A stretch of DNA of 64,000 nt from Halomonas urumqiensis (GCF_003028575.1 NZ_PYUD01000001.1:1240001-1304000), one strand, 5' to 3'. Shown: positions 27,837 through 40,271, numbered from the stretch's first letter. Numbers and translations are program-made. The notes: generated by a model from the letters alone, not told the origin.

Positions 27837-29065
27837 TGACGATGGCTATTCGACAGACACTCGACAATCTCGAGCCGCATTTCCACAAGGGTGGCAAGTA
27901 CGAGAAGTTCTATCCTCTGTTCGAGGCAGTGGACACGATCTTCTATGCACCGCCCAGCGTGACCAAGACCACCGCCCATGTGCGTGACGGCGTCGACCTC
28001 AAGCGCATCATGATCACCGTCTGGATGTGTACGTTCCCGGCGATGTTCTTCGGCATGTGGAACGCCGGTTGGCAAGCCAACACCGCCATCGCCGACGGCT
28101 ACGCGTCGATGGCCGGCTGGCGCGAGGCGATCATGATGGTGCTGGCCAGCGGCCACACCCCCGATAGCCTGTGGGCCAACTTCGTGCTGGGCGCGACTTA
28201 CTTCCTGCCGATCTATCTGGTGACCTTCGCCGTGGGGGGCTTCTGGGAAGTGCTGTTCGCGGTCAAGCGCGGTCATGAGGTCAACGAAGGCTTCTTCGTC
28301 ACCTCCGTGCTCTACGCTCTGATCCTGCCGGCCACCATCCCGCTGTGGCAGGTGGCGCTCGGTATCACCTTCGGCGTGGTGATCGGCAAGGAGATCTTCG
28401 GCGGCACTGGCAAGAACTTCCTCAACCCGGCACTCACCGGTCGCGCCTTCCTGTACTTTGCCTATCCGGCGCAGATTTCCGGTGACGCGGTATGGGTCGC
28501 GGCGGATGGCTTCACCGGCGCCACCGCGCTATCCATCGCCTTCCAGGATGGCATGGCCGCGCTCTCCAGTCAGTACAGCTGGTGGGATGCCTTCCTTGGC
28601 TTCATCCCGGGTTCGGTGGGCGAGGTCTCGACGCTGGCGATCTTCATCGGCGCCGCGGTGCTGCTGTGGACCAAGATCGCGTCGTGGCGGATCATGCTCG
28701 GCGTTTTCCTTGGTATGGTGGCGACCAGCGCGCTGTTCAACCTGGTCGGCTCCGCGTCCAACCCGATGTTCGCGATGCCGTGGTACTGGCACCTGGTGGT
28801 GGGCGGTTTCGCCTTCGGCATGGTGTTCATGGCCACCGACCCGGTTTCCGCCTCGATGACCAATCAGGGTCGCCTGATCTTCGGCGCGCTGATCGGTGTG
28901 ATGACCGTGCTGATCCGCGTGGTCAACCCGGCCTTCCCTGAGGGCATCATGCTGGCGATTCTGTTCGCCAACCTGTTCGCGCCGCTCATCGACCACTTCT
29001 TTGTTCAGGCCAACATCAAACGTCGCGTCAAGCGGACTGGTGTGCCGGCCGAGGAGACTGCCTGA
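27836..29065 (+). CDS. nqrB: Na+-NQR subunit B (FMN-bearing membrane subunit)
   Basis: A protein of 409 residues with about ten membrane helices. The covalent FMN attachment motif appears as DGFTGATAL, with the Thr codon at about 28522, equivalent to the SGAT-type site of Vibrio NqrB. The subunit also carries riboflavin and lies on the Na+ path. An ApbE-type transferase must flavinylate it. The only ApbE-like gene here (32472) looks degenerate. It overlaps nqrC by one base. Confidence 0.97.
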   Translation: MTMAIRQTLDNLEPHFHKGGKYEKFYPLFEAVDTIFYAPPSVTKTTAHVRDGVDLKRIMITVWMCTFPAMFFGMWNAGWQANTAIADGYASMAGWREAIMMVLASGHTPDSLWANFVLGATYFLPIYLVTFAVGGFWEVLFAVKRGHEVNEGFFVTSVLYALILPATIPLWQVALGITFGVVIGKEIFGGTGKNFLNPALTGRAFLYFAYPAQISGDAVWVAADGFTGATALSIAFQDGMAALSSQYSWWDAFLGFIPGSVGEVSTLAIFIGAAVLLWTKIASWRIMLGVFLGMVATSALFNLVGSASNPMFAMPWYWHLVVGGFAFGMVFMATDPVSASMTNQGRLIFGALIGVMTVLIRVVNPAFPEGIMLAILFANLFAPLIDHFFVQANIKRRVKRTGVPAEETA

Positions 29066-29880
29066 TGGCACAGAGCAATAACTCCATCAAAAAGATCCTG
29101 ACGGTGGCATTCGCACTTTGTATCGTGTGTTCGGTCATCGTATCGACTGCCGCCGTGGCATTGCGCCCCGCGCAGCAGTTGAACCAGGAACTCGATCGCA
29201 AGACCAACATTCTGAACGTGGCCAATCTCTACGAGCCAGGCATGAATGTGGAAGAGGCCTTTGGGGAGGTCACCCCGCGCGTGGTGGACATGCGCACCGG
29301 CGAATACTCCGATGAGCACGACCCGGAAACCTACGATGGCTTCGAGTCTCGTCGTGACCCGGCGGCGTCGCGCACGCTGTCTGGCGAGCAGGATCCGGCG
29401 GGCCTCACGCGTGTCGAGAACTATACCACCGTCTATCTGGTCGGTGACCCTGACGATCCCGAGCAGATCATCCTGCCCATTCGTGGCCAGGGGCTGTGGG
29501 GATTGATGCGCGGTTTTCTCTCCGTGGAAGGGGATGGCAACACCATCGTCGGCATCACCTACTATGAGCATGCCGAAACCCCTGGGCTCGGCGCCGAAGT
29601 CAACAATCCGCGTTGGCAGGCTCAGTGGGAAGGCAAGCAGGTCTTCGATGAATCCGGCGAGCTCGCACCGGCCATTCGGCTGGTGAAGGGTGGCGCCAGT
29701 GACGAGAATGAGGTCGACGCGCTGTCTGGTGCGACCTTGACCAGCAATGGCGTCACCAACATGTTGCAGTTCTGGCTGAGCCCCGAGGGCTTCGGTAACT
29801 ACCTGGCCAAGTTCCGCAGCGGTGTGGACCAGGACGAAGCCGAGCAAGCCGACGTCGAACTCGAAGCGGAAGGAGCCTGA
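29065..29880 (+). CDS. nqrC: Na+-NQR subunit C (FMN-bearing)
   Basis: A protein of 271 residues with one N-terminal membrane helix ([20 protein letters not shown]) and a periplasmic FMN-binding domain. The flavinylation motif [12 protein letters not shown], with Thr as acceptor, is near residue 226. The acidic C-terminus ([17 protein letters not shown]) is slightly longer than usual and fits a halophile. Two bases separate it from nqrD. Confidence 0.97.
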   Translation: MAQSNNSIKKILTVAFALCIVCSVIVSTAAVALRPAQQLNQELDRKTNILNVANLYEPGMNVEEAFGEVTPRVVDMRTGEYSDEHDPETYDGFESRRDPAASRTLSGEQDPAGLTRVENYTTVYLVGDPDDPEQIILPIRGQGLWGLMRGFLSVEGDGNTIVGITYYEHAETPGLGAEVNNPRWQAQWEGKQVFDESGELAPAIRLVKGGASDENEVDALSGATLTSNGVTNMLQFWLSPEGFGNYLAKFRSGVDQDEAEQADVELEAEGA

Positions 29881-29882
29881 TC

Positions 29883-30551
29883 ATGTCCGCAGCAACTCCC
29901 AAAGGAGTCCTCACGACTCCGGTGTTCAAGAACAACCCCATCGCCTTGCAGGTACTCGGTATCTGTTCCGCGCTGGCGGTCACCACCAGCATGAGCGTGT
30001 CGCTGGTCATGAGCCTGGCGGTGATCTTCGTGACCGCCTTCTCCAACCTGTTCGTCTCGCTGATCCGTAACCATATCCCGTCCTCGATCCGCATCATCGT
30101 GCAGATGACCATCATCGCGTCACTGGTGATCGTGGTGGACCAGATTCTCAAGGCGTACGCCTACGAGATGTCCAAGCAGTTGTCGGTGTTCGTCGGTCTG
30201 ATCATCACCAACTGCATCGTCATGGGACGTGCGGAAGGGTTTGCCATGCAGAACACGCCGGGGCTGTCGTTCCTCGACGGCGTCGGCAACGGGCTTGGCT
30301 ACGGCTTCATCCTGATGGTCGTGGGGTTTATCCGCGAGCTGTTCGGTTCCGGCAGCGTTTTCGGGTTCACCGTGCTCGAGACCGTGCAGAACGGTGGCTG
30401 GTACGTGCCCAACGGCCTGCTGCTGCTGCCGCCCTCGGCGTTCTTCATCATCGGCGGGATCATCTGGGTGCTGCGCTCGCTGAATCCCGAGCAAGTCGAG
30501 GATAACGAGTTCAAGATGAAGCCGAACACCGAACCGAAGGAGGCCGTGTAA
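29883..30551 (+). CDS. nqrD: Na+-NQR subunit D
   Basis: A protein of 222 residues with six membrane helices. It has the two conserved cysteines, in [10 protein letters not shown] and [11 protein letters not shown], that with those of NqrE hold the intramembrane 2Fe-2S centre of the Na+-NQR complex. It ends one base before nqrE, so they are translated together as a pair of related, oppositely oriented subunits. Confidence 0.97.
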   Translation: MSAATPKGVLTTPVFKNNPIALQVLGICSALAVTTSMSVSLVMSLAVIFVTAFSNLFVSLIRNHIPSSIRIIVQMTIIASLVIVVDQILKAYAYEMSKQLSVFVGLIITNCIVMGRAEGFAMQNTPGLSFLDGVGNGLGYGFILMVVGFIRELFGSGSVFGFTVLETVQNGGWYVPNGLLLLPPSAFFIIGGIIWVLRSLNPEQVEDNEFKMKPNTEPKEAV

Positions 30552-30552
30552 C

Positions 30553-31170
30553 ATGGAACATTATATCAGTCTGTTCGTCGCCTCGGTCTTCGTCGAAAAC
30601 CTGGCCCTGGCGTTCTTCCTGGGCATGTGTACCTTCATTGCGGTGTCCAAGAAGGTCTCCGCTGCCATTGGCCTGGGTATCGCGGTCATCGTGGTACTGA
30701 CCATCGCCGTGCCGGTCAACAACCTCGTTTACTCCTTCCTGTTGGCGGAAGGCGCACTGACCTGGACTGGCATCAGTGGGGCCGAGAACATCGACCTGTC
30801 GTTCCTTGGGCTTCTCAGCTACATCGGTGTCATCGCTGCACTGGTGCAGATACTGGAGATGTTTCTCGACAAGTACGTGCCGACGCTCTACAACGCGCTG
30901 GGCGTGTTCCTGCCGTTGATCACTGTGAACTGCGCGATCCTGGGTGGTGTGCTGTTCATGGTCGAGCGTAGCTACAACTTCGGTGAGTCCGTGGTCTATG
31001 GCTTTGGCTCAGGCGTGGGTTGGGCGCTGGCGATTACGGCCCTGGCCGGCATTCGCGAGAAGCTCAAGTACAGCGACGTACCGGCTTCCCTGCAGGGGCT
31101 GGGCATCACCTTCATTACCGTGGGTCTGATGTCGCTGGGCTTCATGTCCTTCTCCGGCATCCAGCTCTGA
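30553..31170 (+). CDS. nqrE: Na+-NQR subunit E
   Basis: A protein of 205 residues with six membrane helices, homologous in topology to NqrD. Cysteines in [10 protein letters not shown] and VNCAILGGV are the partner ligands of the shared 2Fe-2S centre. A GC-rich hairpin follows before nqrF, the largest gap within nqrA-F. Confidence 0.97.
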   Translation: MEHYISLFVASVFVENLALAFFLGMCTFIAVSKKVSAAIGLGIAVIVVLTIAVPVNNLVYSFLLAEGALTWTGISGAENIDLSFLGLLSYIGVIAALVQILEMFLDKYVPTLYNALGVFLPLITVNCAILGGVLFMVERSYNFGESVVYGFGSGVGWALAITALAGIREKLKYSDVPASLQGLGITFITVGLMSLGFMSFSGIQL

Positions 31171-31184
31171 GTCAGGTCGTGTTC

Positions 31185-31211
31185 TTTCGGCGCCGCTGGG
31201 CGGCGCCGAAA
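31185..31211 (+). promoter_or_regulatory. Intercistronic hairpin between nqrE and nqrF
   Basis: A perfect 11-pair stem TTTCGGCGCCG (31185-31195) and CGGCGCCGAAA (31201-31211) with loop CTGGG, in the 72-base nqrE-nqrF gap. It is followed by ACC rather than a T-run, so it more likely affects mRNA stability or partial read-through than full termination. Confidence 0.6.
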
Positions 31212-31242
31212 ACCAGGCAACGTCAAGCAATAGGAAACCGAC

Positions 31243-32475
31243 ATGGTTGATACATCAGTCATCTTGCTCGGTGTGGTCATGTTCACTGTCATCGTCATTG
31301 GTCTGACGGGCGTGATCCTGGCTGCGCGCAGCAAACTCGTCAGTACCGGGGACGTGACGATCGAGGTCAACGGCGACCCCGACCACACCCTGACTACTCA
31401 GGCCGGTGGCAAGCTGCTCAATACTCTGGCAGCCAATGGCATTTTCCTCTCGTCCGCGTGTGGCGGTGGTGGTTCCTGTGCCCAGTGCAAGTGCCGGGTG
31501 GAAGAGGGGGGTGGGGCGATCCTGCCCACCGAGGAATCCCACTTCACGCTGCGCGAGAAAAAGGAAGGCTGGCGCCTGTCCTGCCAGGTGCCGGTGAAGC
31601 AGGACATGAGAATCGAGGTGCCCGAAGAAGTCTTCGGGGTGAAGAAGTGGGAATGTGAGGTCATCGATAACCCCAACGTTGCCACCTTCATCAAGGAACT
31701 CAACCTCAAGTTGCCTGAAGGTGAGGAAGTGGCGTTCCGCGCTGGTGGTTACGTGCAGTTGGTGGCGCCGCCCTACGACATCAAGTTCTCCGATTTCGAT
31801 ATCGAAGAGGAGTACCGTGGCGACTGGGAGAAGTTTGATCTGTTCAAGGTCTCGCACAAGAACCAGGAAGAGATCATCCGCGCTTACTCCATGGCCAACT
31901 ACCCGGATGAGAAGGGCATCCTCAAGTTCAATATCCGTATCGCCACGCCGCCGCCCAACACCGATCACCCGCCTGGCCTGATGTCCACCTATGTCTTCAG
32001 TCTGAAGCCGGGTGACAAGGTGACCGTGATGGGGCCGTTCGGTGAGTTCTTCGCCAAGGATACCGATGCCGAAATGGTCTTCGTCGGCGGTGGCGCGGGC
32101 ATGGCGCCGATGCGCAGCCACATCTTCGACCAGCTCAAGCGTCTCGAATCCAAGCGCAAGATCACCTTCTGGTATGGCGCGCGCTCCTGGCGCGAGACCT
32201 TCTACAACGACGAGTACGACCAACTGGCCGAGGAGTTCGACAACTTCGAGTGGCACTTGGCGCTCTCCGATCCTCAGCCCGAGGACAACTGGGAAGGTCC
32301 CACCGGCTTCATCCACAACGTGCTGTACGAGAATTACCTGAAGGACCATCCGGCTCCCGAGGATTGCGAGTACTACATGTGCGGGCCGCCGATGATGAAT
32401 GCCTCCGTGATCAAGTTGTTGCTTGACCTGGGCGTGGAACCCGAGAACATCATGCTGGACGACTTTGGCGGATGA
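31243..32475 (+). CDS. nqrF: Na+-NQR subunit F (NADH dehydrogenase subunit)
   Basis: A protein of 410 residues. An N-terminal membrane helix is followed by a ferredoxin-like 2Fe-2S domain ([14 protein letters not shown], later SCQVPV). The FAD domain has RAYSMANYP and the NADH domain [12 protein letters not shown]. It takes hydride from NADH and passes electrons to the rest of the complex. ATGA overlap with the ApbE-like gene shows they are in one transcript. Confidence 0.97.
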   Translation: MVDTSVILLGVVMFTVIVIGLTGVILAARSKLVSTGDVTIEVNGDPDHTLTTQAGGKLLNTLAANGIFLSSACGGGGSCAQCKCRVEEGGGAILPTEESHFTLREKKEGWRLSCQVPVKQDMRIEVPEEVFGVKKWECEVIDNPNVATFIKELNLKLPEGEEVAFRAGGYVQLVAPPYDIKFSDFDIEEEYRGDWEKFDLFKVSHKNQEEIIRAYSMANYPDEKGILKFNIRIATPPPNTDHPPGLMSTYVFSLKPGDKVTVMGPFGEFFAKDTDAEMVFVGGGAGMAPMRSHIFDQLKRLESKRKITFWYGARSWRETFYNDEYDQLAEEFDNFEWHLALSDPQPEDNWEGPTGFIHNVLYENYLKDHPAPEDCEYYMCGPPMMNASVIKLLLDLGVEPENIMLDDFGG

Positions 32476-33266
32476 TCTCGATCGTCACCAGGCGATACAG
32501 AGGGCTGGCCGGCTGGCCGGCCCTCTTTGCATTGGTGCCACCGGTGGCACTCGCGATGCTGGTACTCGCGCTGCTGGCGGGATGTCGTGGGCAGGCGAGC
32601 GGGCAATATTTCGAGGGGGTTGCCCTCGGTACGGGTTACCACATCACCTTGGATGCCGACCTGGACATCGGCGAGCGCGAACTGCTCCAGGCTGCCATTC
32701 AAGGCGAGCTGGGCAGTCTGGAAAATGGGCTCTTGTCGCTTCGCCCCTTGCTGGCAGCGCCCTTGCCCCTGGTCAACCAAGAGGCCTTGCCATCGCTTGC
32801 GCGTGCCGGCCGGCTATTGCAGCTCGAGCACTGGGCACACGCGGTGGACCGGCTCGATGCGGTCTTGGCCGAGTTCGGTATGTCTAATGCCATGATCGAG
32901 CTTGGTGGTATGGTGAGAACTCGTGGTATGGCGGGTCGCCAGCTCTGGCGGCTGGCTATCGACAAGGCGCACCTGCCGGGTGAGCAACACGCCGTGCTGA
33001 GTCTGCAGGATGCTGCTCTCGTAACGGTTGCTACCGCGACCGTCAGGGGTGACATGGCAGGACGCGGAGGGCGACGCCCGCGTTTGCTCGAGGTCAGTGT
33101 CGTGGCACCCGAGGCCCGTAGCGCCTTGCATCAGGCACTGAGGATAGCCAAAGGCGAAGCGTGGGCACGAGATGAACGTATGGCGCGCCAGGTTGTCATG
33201 ACCAGACAGGGCATCGATATTCATTACGGTGAGGCGTTTGTGGCCTTGTTATTGGAAGAACGCTGA
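32472..33266 (+). CDS. Reduced ApbE-like protein (probably inactive FAD:protein FMN transferase)
   Basis: A protein of 264 residues, well short of the roughly 340 of ApbE. It keeps a lipoprotein-like signal (LVLALLAGC), an opening GTGYHITL like the ApbE MGT-Y motif, and [13 protein letters not shown] with LWRLAIDK like the central VEIGGE block. Missing or unrecognisable are the blocks for the flavin pocket and catalysis: the DITVGPLVxxWGFG region, DLSxIAKGYAVD, the ATSGDYRN-like stretch (VATATVRGD here) and the HxxDPxTG motif. The frame is intact, so this looks like decay or change of function by internal deletion rather than a frameshift. It lies between nqrF and nqrM, where a normal ApbE usually sits. 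Confidence 0.75.
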   Translation: MISIVTRRYRGLAGWPALFALVPPVALAMLVLALLAGCRGQASGQYFEGVALGTGYHITLDADLDIGERELLQAAIQGELGSLENGLLSLRPLLAAPLPLVNQEALPSLARAGRLLQLEHWAHAVDRLDAVLAEFGMSNAMIELGGMVRTRGMAGRQLWRLAIDKAHLPGEQHAVLSLQDAALVTVATATVRGDMAGRGGRRPRLLEVSVVAPEARSALHQALRIAKGEAWARDERMARQVVMTRQGIDIHYGEAFVALLLEER

Positions 33267-33337
33267 GCCGTAGAAAGAACACTGAACTGTAAAAGAAAAC
33301 TGAGCTGTAGAAAGAAAACTGAGTTGTTGAAAGAACA
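33263..33337. repeat. Four tandem 18-19 base repeats between apbE-like gene and nqrM
   Basis: Four units starting CTGA and ending GAAAGAA-like: 33263-33281, 33282-33299, 33300-33318 and 33319-33337. The consensus is close to CTGAGCTGTAGAAAGAAMA. The first unit contains the stop codon of the upstream gene. The array is A/G-rich and lies just before the nqrM ribosome site. Confidence 0.85.
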
Positions 33338-33357
33338 CGGAATACGGGAGAGTCGAA

Positions 33358-33615
33358 ATGAGCACCTGGATCATAGCACTGGCCTTCATGTTGTTGATCA
33401 TGGCCGCGATGGCGATCGGCGTGATTCTGGGGCGTAAACCCATCGCCGGTTCCTGCGGTGGGCTCAACCAGCTGGGACTGAAGGAAGGCTGCGAAATCTG
33501 CGGCGGCAAGGATGAGGTCTGCGAGGAAGAGAGCCGCAAGCAACAGGGCAGTGCGCGGCGGCGCAGCGATGAAAGCCGTGGCGCCGATCTTGGTTACGAC
33601 GCCGTTCGTCGCTGA
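33358..33615 (+). CDS. nqrM: NqrM, Na+-NQR maturation factor
   Basis: A protein of 85 residues: one N-terminal membrane helix (WIIALAFMLLIMAAMAIGV), then a cysteine cluster (GSCGGLNQLG, GCEICGG and an additional Cys in DEVCEEE), followed by a charged tail. NqrM (DUF539) is needed to deliver iron for the Cys4 centre in NqrD/NqrE. ATG 33358 follows GGGAGAG. It closes the nqr operon, with a terminator after it. Confidence 0.92.
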   Translation: MSTWIIALAFMLLIMAAMAIGVILGRKPIAGSCGGLNQLGLKEGCEICGGKDEVCEEESRKQQGSARRRSDESRGADLGYDAVRR

Positions 33616-33624
33616 GTGGATGTG

Positions 33625-33655
33625 CCCCGCATGAAGCGCCCATGCGGGGGTTGAT
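33625..33655 (+). terminator. Terminator of the nqr operon
   Basis: Nine-pair stem CCCCGCATG (33625-33633) and CATGCGGGG (33641-33649) with a 7-base loop, followed by GTTGATC. It lies 10 bases after nqrM and also faces the convergent gene at 33689. Confidence 0.7.
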
Positions 33656-33688
33656 CGGCATGTCGTGATCGGGGTGACCACCATCCCG

Positions 33689-34678
33689 CTAGCCGGCGGA
33701 CAGACCATCGAGCGCCTGGCGGGCGCGGGGTTGCCAGGGCCCCGGCAGTTCGGCGGCTCGCTTGAGTGCCTCCGCAGCCTCATTGAGATGTTGCTCAGCG
33801 CGCAGCGCCAGGCCGAGATTCAGCCATGCCACGGCCAGGGTGTCGTCCTCCTGAACGGCACGGCGAAAGGCCGCGATGGCACCCTTCGGGTCTTGCGTTG
33901 CATAGCGTGCATTTCCCAGTGCGAAGTGCCCCATGCCGGCCTCGGGGAATCTTTCCACCAGCGCTTCCCACGCACTCAGTGTATTTTCCGGTCCCTGTAC
34001 GCTTTCGAAGTCAGTGATCGCCTGCATGGCGGTTGACTGGCTTACCTGCGCTGGCATCTCGCCTGGTGGAAGTGCAATGAAGGCCCAACGCTCGCTGCGT
34101 GCCCAGGTGGCATCGAATCGACGAAAGCTCTCGATGCGCTCTGGTTCCATGCCGCTGTGCAGAATCAGCTCATTGCTGTCGAGATCGAAGCCAATGGCGA
34201 CGGCATAGTGCCAGAGTGGCCAGGCCGGCAGTGAAAGGTTCTGCATCACCACTACCGGGTGCCCGGCGTCTATCTCGGTAAGCAGTGCTTCCAGGCGATT
34301 ATCGAGTGGAAATGCAATGCGGCCATGGCGGCGCACCGTTGCAAGCATTTCCGGTTGTACGCTGCCTTCTCGGCCCGGCAGGAAGACTTGCGGTATCAAG
34401 TTGTCGACATCGATATCCACGCCGGAATGATTGAGCACCATGGCCAGTGACGCCGGACCGCACTGGTAGTCGCGCTGACCGTGAAACGGCACCTCCTCAA
34501 TCACCGCTTGCCGAGGCAGGGCGTCCTGGGTCGCGTCATCCAGGCGCGGCGCCGAGGCGCAGCCGCTGATTATTACGCTGCACAGCACCAACGCGAGAAC
34601 GCCCGCGAGGCGGGCGTTCCACAGGGTGTTGCCGGGATGTACAGCGTTCGCGAAGGATCGTGAACGGTATAGCGTCAT
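33689..34678 (-). CDS. PA2778-type lipoprotein: C39-like cysteine peptidase with TPR
   Basis: About 330 residues. The lipobox ISGC follows a signal helix. The peptidase part has DYQCGPASLAMVLNHSG with nucleophilic Cys, a downstream His in LWHYAVAIGFD and acidic or Asn partner nearby, as in C39-like peptidases. The C-terminal third holds TPR-like helices (AGMGHFALGNARYATQDPKG, AVAWLNLGLALRAEQHLNEA). The family (PA2778 in Pseudomonas) is uncharacterised. Tandem ATGs at 34681 and 34678 are both possible. It lies about 10 bases behind the PA2779-type gene. Confidence 0.85.
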   Translation of the reverse strand: MTLYRSRSFANAVHPGNTLWNARLAGVLALVLCSVIISGCASAPRLDDATQDALPRQAVIEEVPFHGQRDYQCGPASLAMVLNHSGVDIDVDNLIPQVFLPGREGSVQPEMLATVRRHGRIAFPLDNRLEALLTEIDAGHPVVVMQNLSLPAWPLWHYAVAIGFDLDSNELILHSGMEPERIESFRRFDATWARSERWAFIALPPGEMPAQVSQSTAMQAITDFESVQGPENTLSAWEALVERFPEAGMGHFALGNARYATQDPKGAIAAFRRAVQEDDTLAVAWLNLGLALRAEQHLNEAAEALKRAAELPGPWQPRARQALDGLSAG

Positions 34679-34690
34679 CAAATCACTCGC

Positions 34691-35092
34691 TCAACGGGTG
34701 AAGGGGTAGACGTTGGTCAGGCCAAGAATATCGGTGACCAGCAGGATGACGAACACAGCGAACAGGGCACCGATCACGCTGGCGCCGGCCGGCAGTTGCT
34801 CGAGTTGATCCGCCATCTGCGCGGCTTCCGCGTCAGATAGCGCAGCGACACGTGCTTCCACCTCGGCGACATCGACACCCTGGGCGACCAGCTGATCGCG
34901 CACGTCGTCACGTGCCAGTATTTCGTGGATGCGTTCGCGATCACCCTGGCCTCGTTCGGAGTCCATGGCATCCTGAGTCGTTACCAGGTCGCTTGCGGAA
35001 GCCGCCTGTGGCGCTGCAACAACCGGCATGCTGCCAAGCACCAGGGCGGCGATGATCAGCGGGGTGAGGTAACGGCAGATTGTCTTCATCAT
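34691..35092 (-). CDS. PA2779-type small membrane protein
   Basis: A protein of 133 residues with an N-terminal signal (ICRYLTPLIIAALVLGSMPV), an acidic helical middle (RERIHEILARDDVRDQLVAQ) and a C-terminal membrane helix (GALFAVFVILLVTDILGL). It resembles PA2779-family proteins, always paired with a PA2778-like peptidase. Function is unknown; a membrane partner or substrate of the peptidase is a context guess. AGGA in the leader precedes ATG 35092, and a second ATG follows at once. Confidence 0.82.
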   Translation of the reverse strand: MMKTICRYLTPLIIAALVLGSMPVVAAPQAASASDLVTTQDAMDSERGQGDRERIHEILARDDVRDQLVAQGVDVAEVEARVAALSDAEAAQMADQLEQLPAGASVIGALFAVFVILLVTDILGLTNVYPFTR

Positions 35093-35281
35093 GTTGGTTT
35101 TCCTTTGTCTTCGAATGGGCTTCCGGCTCCTTGATGATCCATGCGCCGCGTCCGAGCGATGCCTGGGTGCAACGTTGCTGCGATGATGCTTGATCAGTAT
35201 AGGTTGAAATGCCTTGAGATTTCATGCCCTTGGCCATCAACGCTTGGCACTCGACCCCAGCATGGGGTCATTGTGATGGCA

Positions 35282-36340
35282 TTATCCAATCCGGTATGAG
35301 GCAGGGAGTTCGGCCAGCATCCCTTTGCCGCCCGCCAGGGTCAAGGCCAGGTCATGCAAGCCATCTTGCACAGGCAAAGGCGAAGCGCCCTTGATGGCAA
35401 GGTCCAGACGCTGGGCGAACAGCAGCAGCTTGTGCAGGCGCTTGACCGGCAGCCGGGCGATGGCCTGCTGATAGGCCGGGCGACGCTTCTCGAAAATCGA
35501 AGGCTTCTGGGACTTGCAGGCGTGGTCGAAGCTCTGGCCCTGGTCGAGGTGCTGGTGCAACGACAACAGGGTACGCAACTCCCGGGTCAACGCCCACAGC
35601 ACGATCGGCGCCTCGACCCCCTCGCCGCGCAGGCCGGCCAGGATGCGGCTGACCCGGGCGCGCTCGCCCTTGAGGCAGGCGTCAACCAGCGTGAAGACAT
35701 CGTAGCGTGCGCTGTCCTCCACGCCGCCGGCGATTTCCTGCGGCGTGACTCGGGTACCCGGAGGTAGCATCAGCGAAAGCTTCTGCAGCTCCTGATCGGC
35801 GGCCAGCAGGTTGCCCTCGGTGCGCTCGCCCAGCAGGCGGGCGGCGTCGAGGTCAAGGGTAAGCCCATGACGGCCGGCGCGGTCGCGTAGCCAGAAGCCC
35901 AGGCGTGACGCATCCACAGGCCATACCGGCACGAAGTAGCCGACCTTGTCGAGGGCCTGGAACCAGGCGCTCTTCTGTTGGCGGTAATCCAGCTTGCCCA
36001 TCGACAACAGCAGGATATTGCCGCTGTCGCCGAGGTCTTCGGCATAGCCTTTCAAGGCCTTGGTGCCTTCCTGCCCAAGGTTCGACGAACCCAGGCGCAG
36101 CTCGATCAGCTTGGCGCTGGCGAACAACGACAGGCTGGCCGATGCCTCGTGCAGACGCCCCCAGGCAAAGTTGCCTTCGACATGCAGAATCTCGCGCTCC
36201 TCGATGCCGCGCTCACGCGCCGCCTGGCGCACCGCGTCGCATGCCTCGATGTGCTGGAGCGGTTCGTCGCCGGCGACGATCACCACGGCGGGCAGCTTCC
36301 TTGCCAGGGCATCGGCAAGCTTGTCGGGAAAAAGCTTCAT
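35282..36340 (-). CDS. holA: DNA polymerase III subunit delta
   Basis: A protein of 352 residues (E. coli HolA is 343), the clamp-loader subunit that opens the beta clamp. It starts MKLFPDKLADALARKLPAVV at ATG 36340, and LPAVVIVAGDEPLQHIEACD, FASAKLIELRL and KPSIFEKRRPAYQQA are typical of the delta family. It lies 25 bases after lptE in the common leuS-lptE-holA order. Confidence 0.95.
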   Translation of the reverse strand: MKLFPDKLADALARKLPAVVIVAGDEPLQHIEACDAVRQAARERGIEEREILHVEGNFAWGRLHEASASLSLFASAKLIELRLGSSNLGQEGTKALKGYAEDLGDSGNILLLSMGKLDYRQQKSAWFQALDKVGYFVPVWPVDASRLGFWLRDRAGRHGLTLDLDAARLLGERTEGNLLAADQELQKLSLMLPPGTRVTPQEIAGGVEDSARYDVFTLVDACLKGERARVSRILAGLRGEGVEAPIVLWALTRELRTLLSLHQHLDQGQSFDHACKSQKPSIFEKRRPAYQQAIARLPVKRLHKLLLFAQRLDLAIKGASPLPVQDGLHDLALTLAGGKGMLAELPASYRIG

Positions 36341-36365
36341 GGCGACAGGGTCTCGGCGCGATCCA

Positions 36366-36857
36366 TCAGCGCGGGGCGAGCGCATTCAAGCGCTCGACCA
36401 GTTGGTGCGCGGCGTCCTGGCGTAGTTGATCCCGGGCTTCATCACGCTGTTCCTGCTGGGTGAGCAGGTTGTCGCTGTTGACCGTATAGCGCGTGGACAC
36501 TGCCAGCGTCTGCTCGCTCAACAGGTATGCCGCGTCCTCTCGGCGCTGCACAGAAAAGGGAATCCTCAGGGTCATCTCCTCCTCCTGGGAGCCCGCATCG
36601 AGCACGCTGAGCCGGTATTGGCGGATCTCTTCGGTACCGAGGTTGAGCTGCCTTGACGCCTCTGAAGTCACGCGGGTGCCGCGCCCCTCCAGTTCGCGGC
36701 GCAGCAGCCGCGAAAGGTCGCTGTCTACGCCCGCGATAGCCAGCTCATCCAACTGGCTGATGGCGCTGCCGCTTCCGCGCAGACGGAAGCCGCAACCCCC
36801 CAGGCCTACGGCGGCGACGCCTGCCAGGGTGAGGGTGAGGAAATGGCGACGCTGCAT
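36366..36857 (-). CDS. lptE: LPS-assembly lipoprotein LptE
   Basis: A protein of 163 residues from ATG 36857. Signal MQRRHFLTLTLAGVAAVG runs into lipobox LGGC, then GFRLRGSG, the usual LptE opening. LptE plugs the LptD barrel in the outer membrane and helps insert lipopolysaccharide. The gene lies 25 bases after leuS and 25 before holA. The open frame runs much further upstream inside leuS, which is only a shadow. Confidence 0.95.
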   Translation of the reverse strand: MQRRHFLTLTLAGVAAVGLGGCGFRLRGSGSAISQLDELAIAGVDSDLSRLLRRELEGRGTRVTSEASRQLNLGTEEIRQYRLSVLDAGSQEEEMTLRIPFSVQRREDAAYLLSEQTLAVSTRYTVNSDNLLTQQEQRDEARDQLRQDAAHQLVERLNALAPR

Positions 36858-36882
36858 GGGAGCTCTCCTTGCCGGGTCCGGC

Positions 36883-39483
<2,601 letters not shown>

Positions 39484-39755
39484 CTATGGGTACCTTGCAA
39501 GTCGGGCGCATCCCGCTGGGCGGCGCAGGTCAATGGAGACTGTCCGGCATCGGGTATCTGGCGCTTTATGCGTCAAGACATTGAACTACCGGTGGGAAGT
39601 CGTCTAAATGGTAGGCAAGGATACCTCAGCACGGCCTTACCCGGCTATGCCCGGCCCCGGTAGCCTGAACGTGCCTCGGTCGTCGAGCCCCGGTCAGTGA
39701 ACCCTGATCATTGCGCCCGGGTCTTCAGGCGACTATCGACAGCAAGGAGTTCACC

Positions 39756-40271
39756 ATGAGCGAACAGCCTACCCCTCAGCAAGAACACCGTCTCCGTGAG
39801 GCCTATGAGCGCATGCTGGATCGTCTCCGCGAGGGCGCTGACGAGCTGACCTGGGAAAACCTGCAGAAGGATCTCGACGAGGCAGTGGAATTCGAGGCCG
39901 AGCTCGAGGAATTCACCAAGGATGAGCTTTCGTTGCTGCGCGCCTGGGTCGAGCGCGACCTCAAGGATATGCGCCGCTACCTGAGCGCTGGCGGCGAAGG
40001 GGTGGCGAGCTGGCTGGGTATCGATCTTTCGGTGCTTTCGCGAAAGATCAGTGAGGCGCTGCTGTCGATTGCCGACCGCAGTATCGTCGATCGCGAACGG
40101 CTGCAGGATGACCTGGAAGCGGCGCGTGCCGATTACTGCGAAGGGGAGATGGCGGCCCCGGGTCGCATGGCCTGCGTGCACTGCGGCCATGCGGTGGAAT
40201 TCGAGGGCGTGGCGCGTATCGAACCCTGTCATGCCTGCGGGCACCGTTATTTCGAGCGTGCTTCCTTGTAA
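39756..40271 (+). CDS. ybeL: Zinc-ribbon protein YbeL (DUF1451)
   Basis: A protein of 171 residues from ATG 39756, which follows AAGGAGT (39744-39750). The N-terminal two thirds are charged helices (LREAYERMLDRLREGADELT). The C-terminus carries CVHCGH and CHACGH, a zinc ribbon. YbeL is of unknown function, and its position beside leuS is shared with E. coli. Confidence 0.88.
   Translation: MSEQPTPQQEHRLREAYERMLDRLREGADELTWENLQKDLDEAVEFEAELEEFTKDELSLLRAWVERDLKDMRRYLSAGGEGVASWLGIDLSVLSRKISEALLSIADRSIVDRERLQDDLEAARADYCEGEMAAPGRMACVHCGHAVEFEGVARIEPCHACGHRYFERASL

Noticed and set aside
33263..33337. CRISPR array
   Set aside because: The repeats are contiguous, with no spacers, and only four units; no cas gene in the window.
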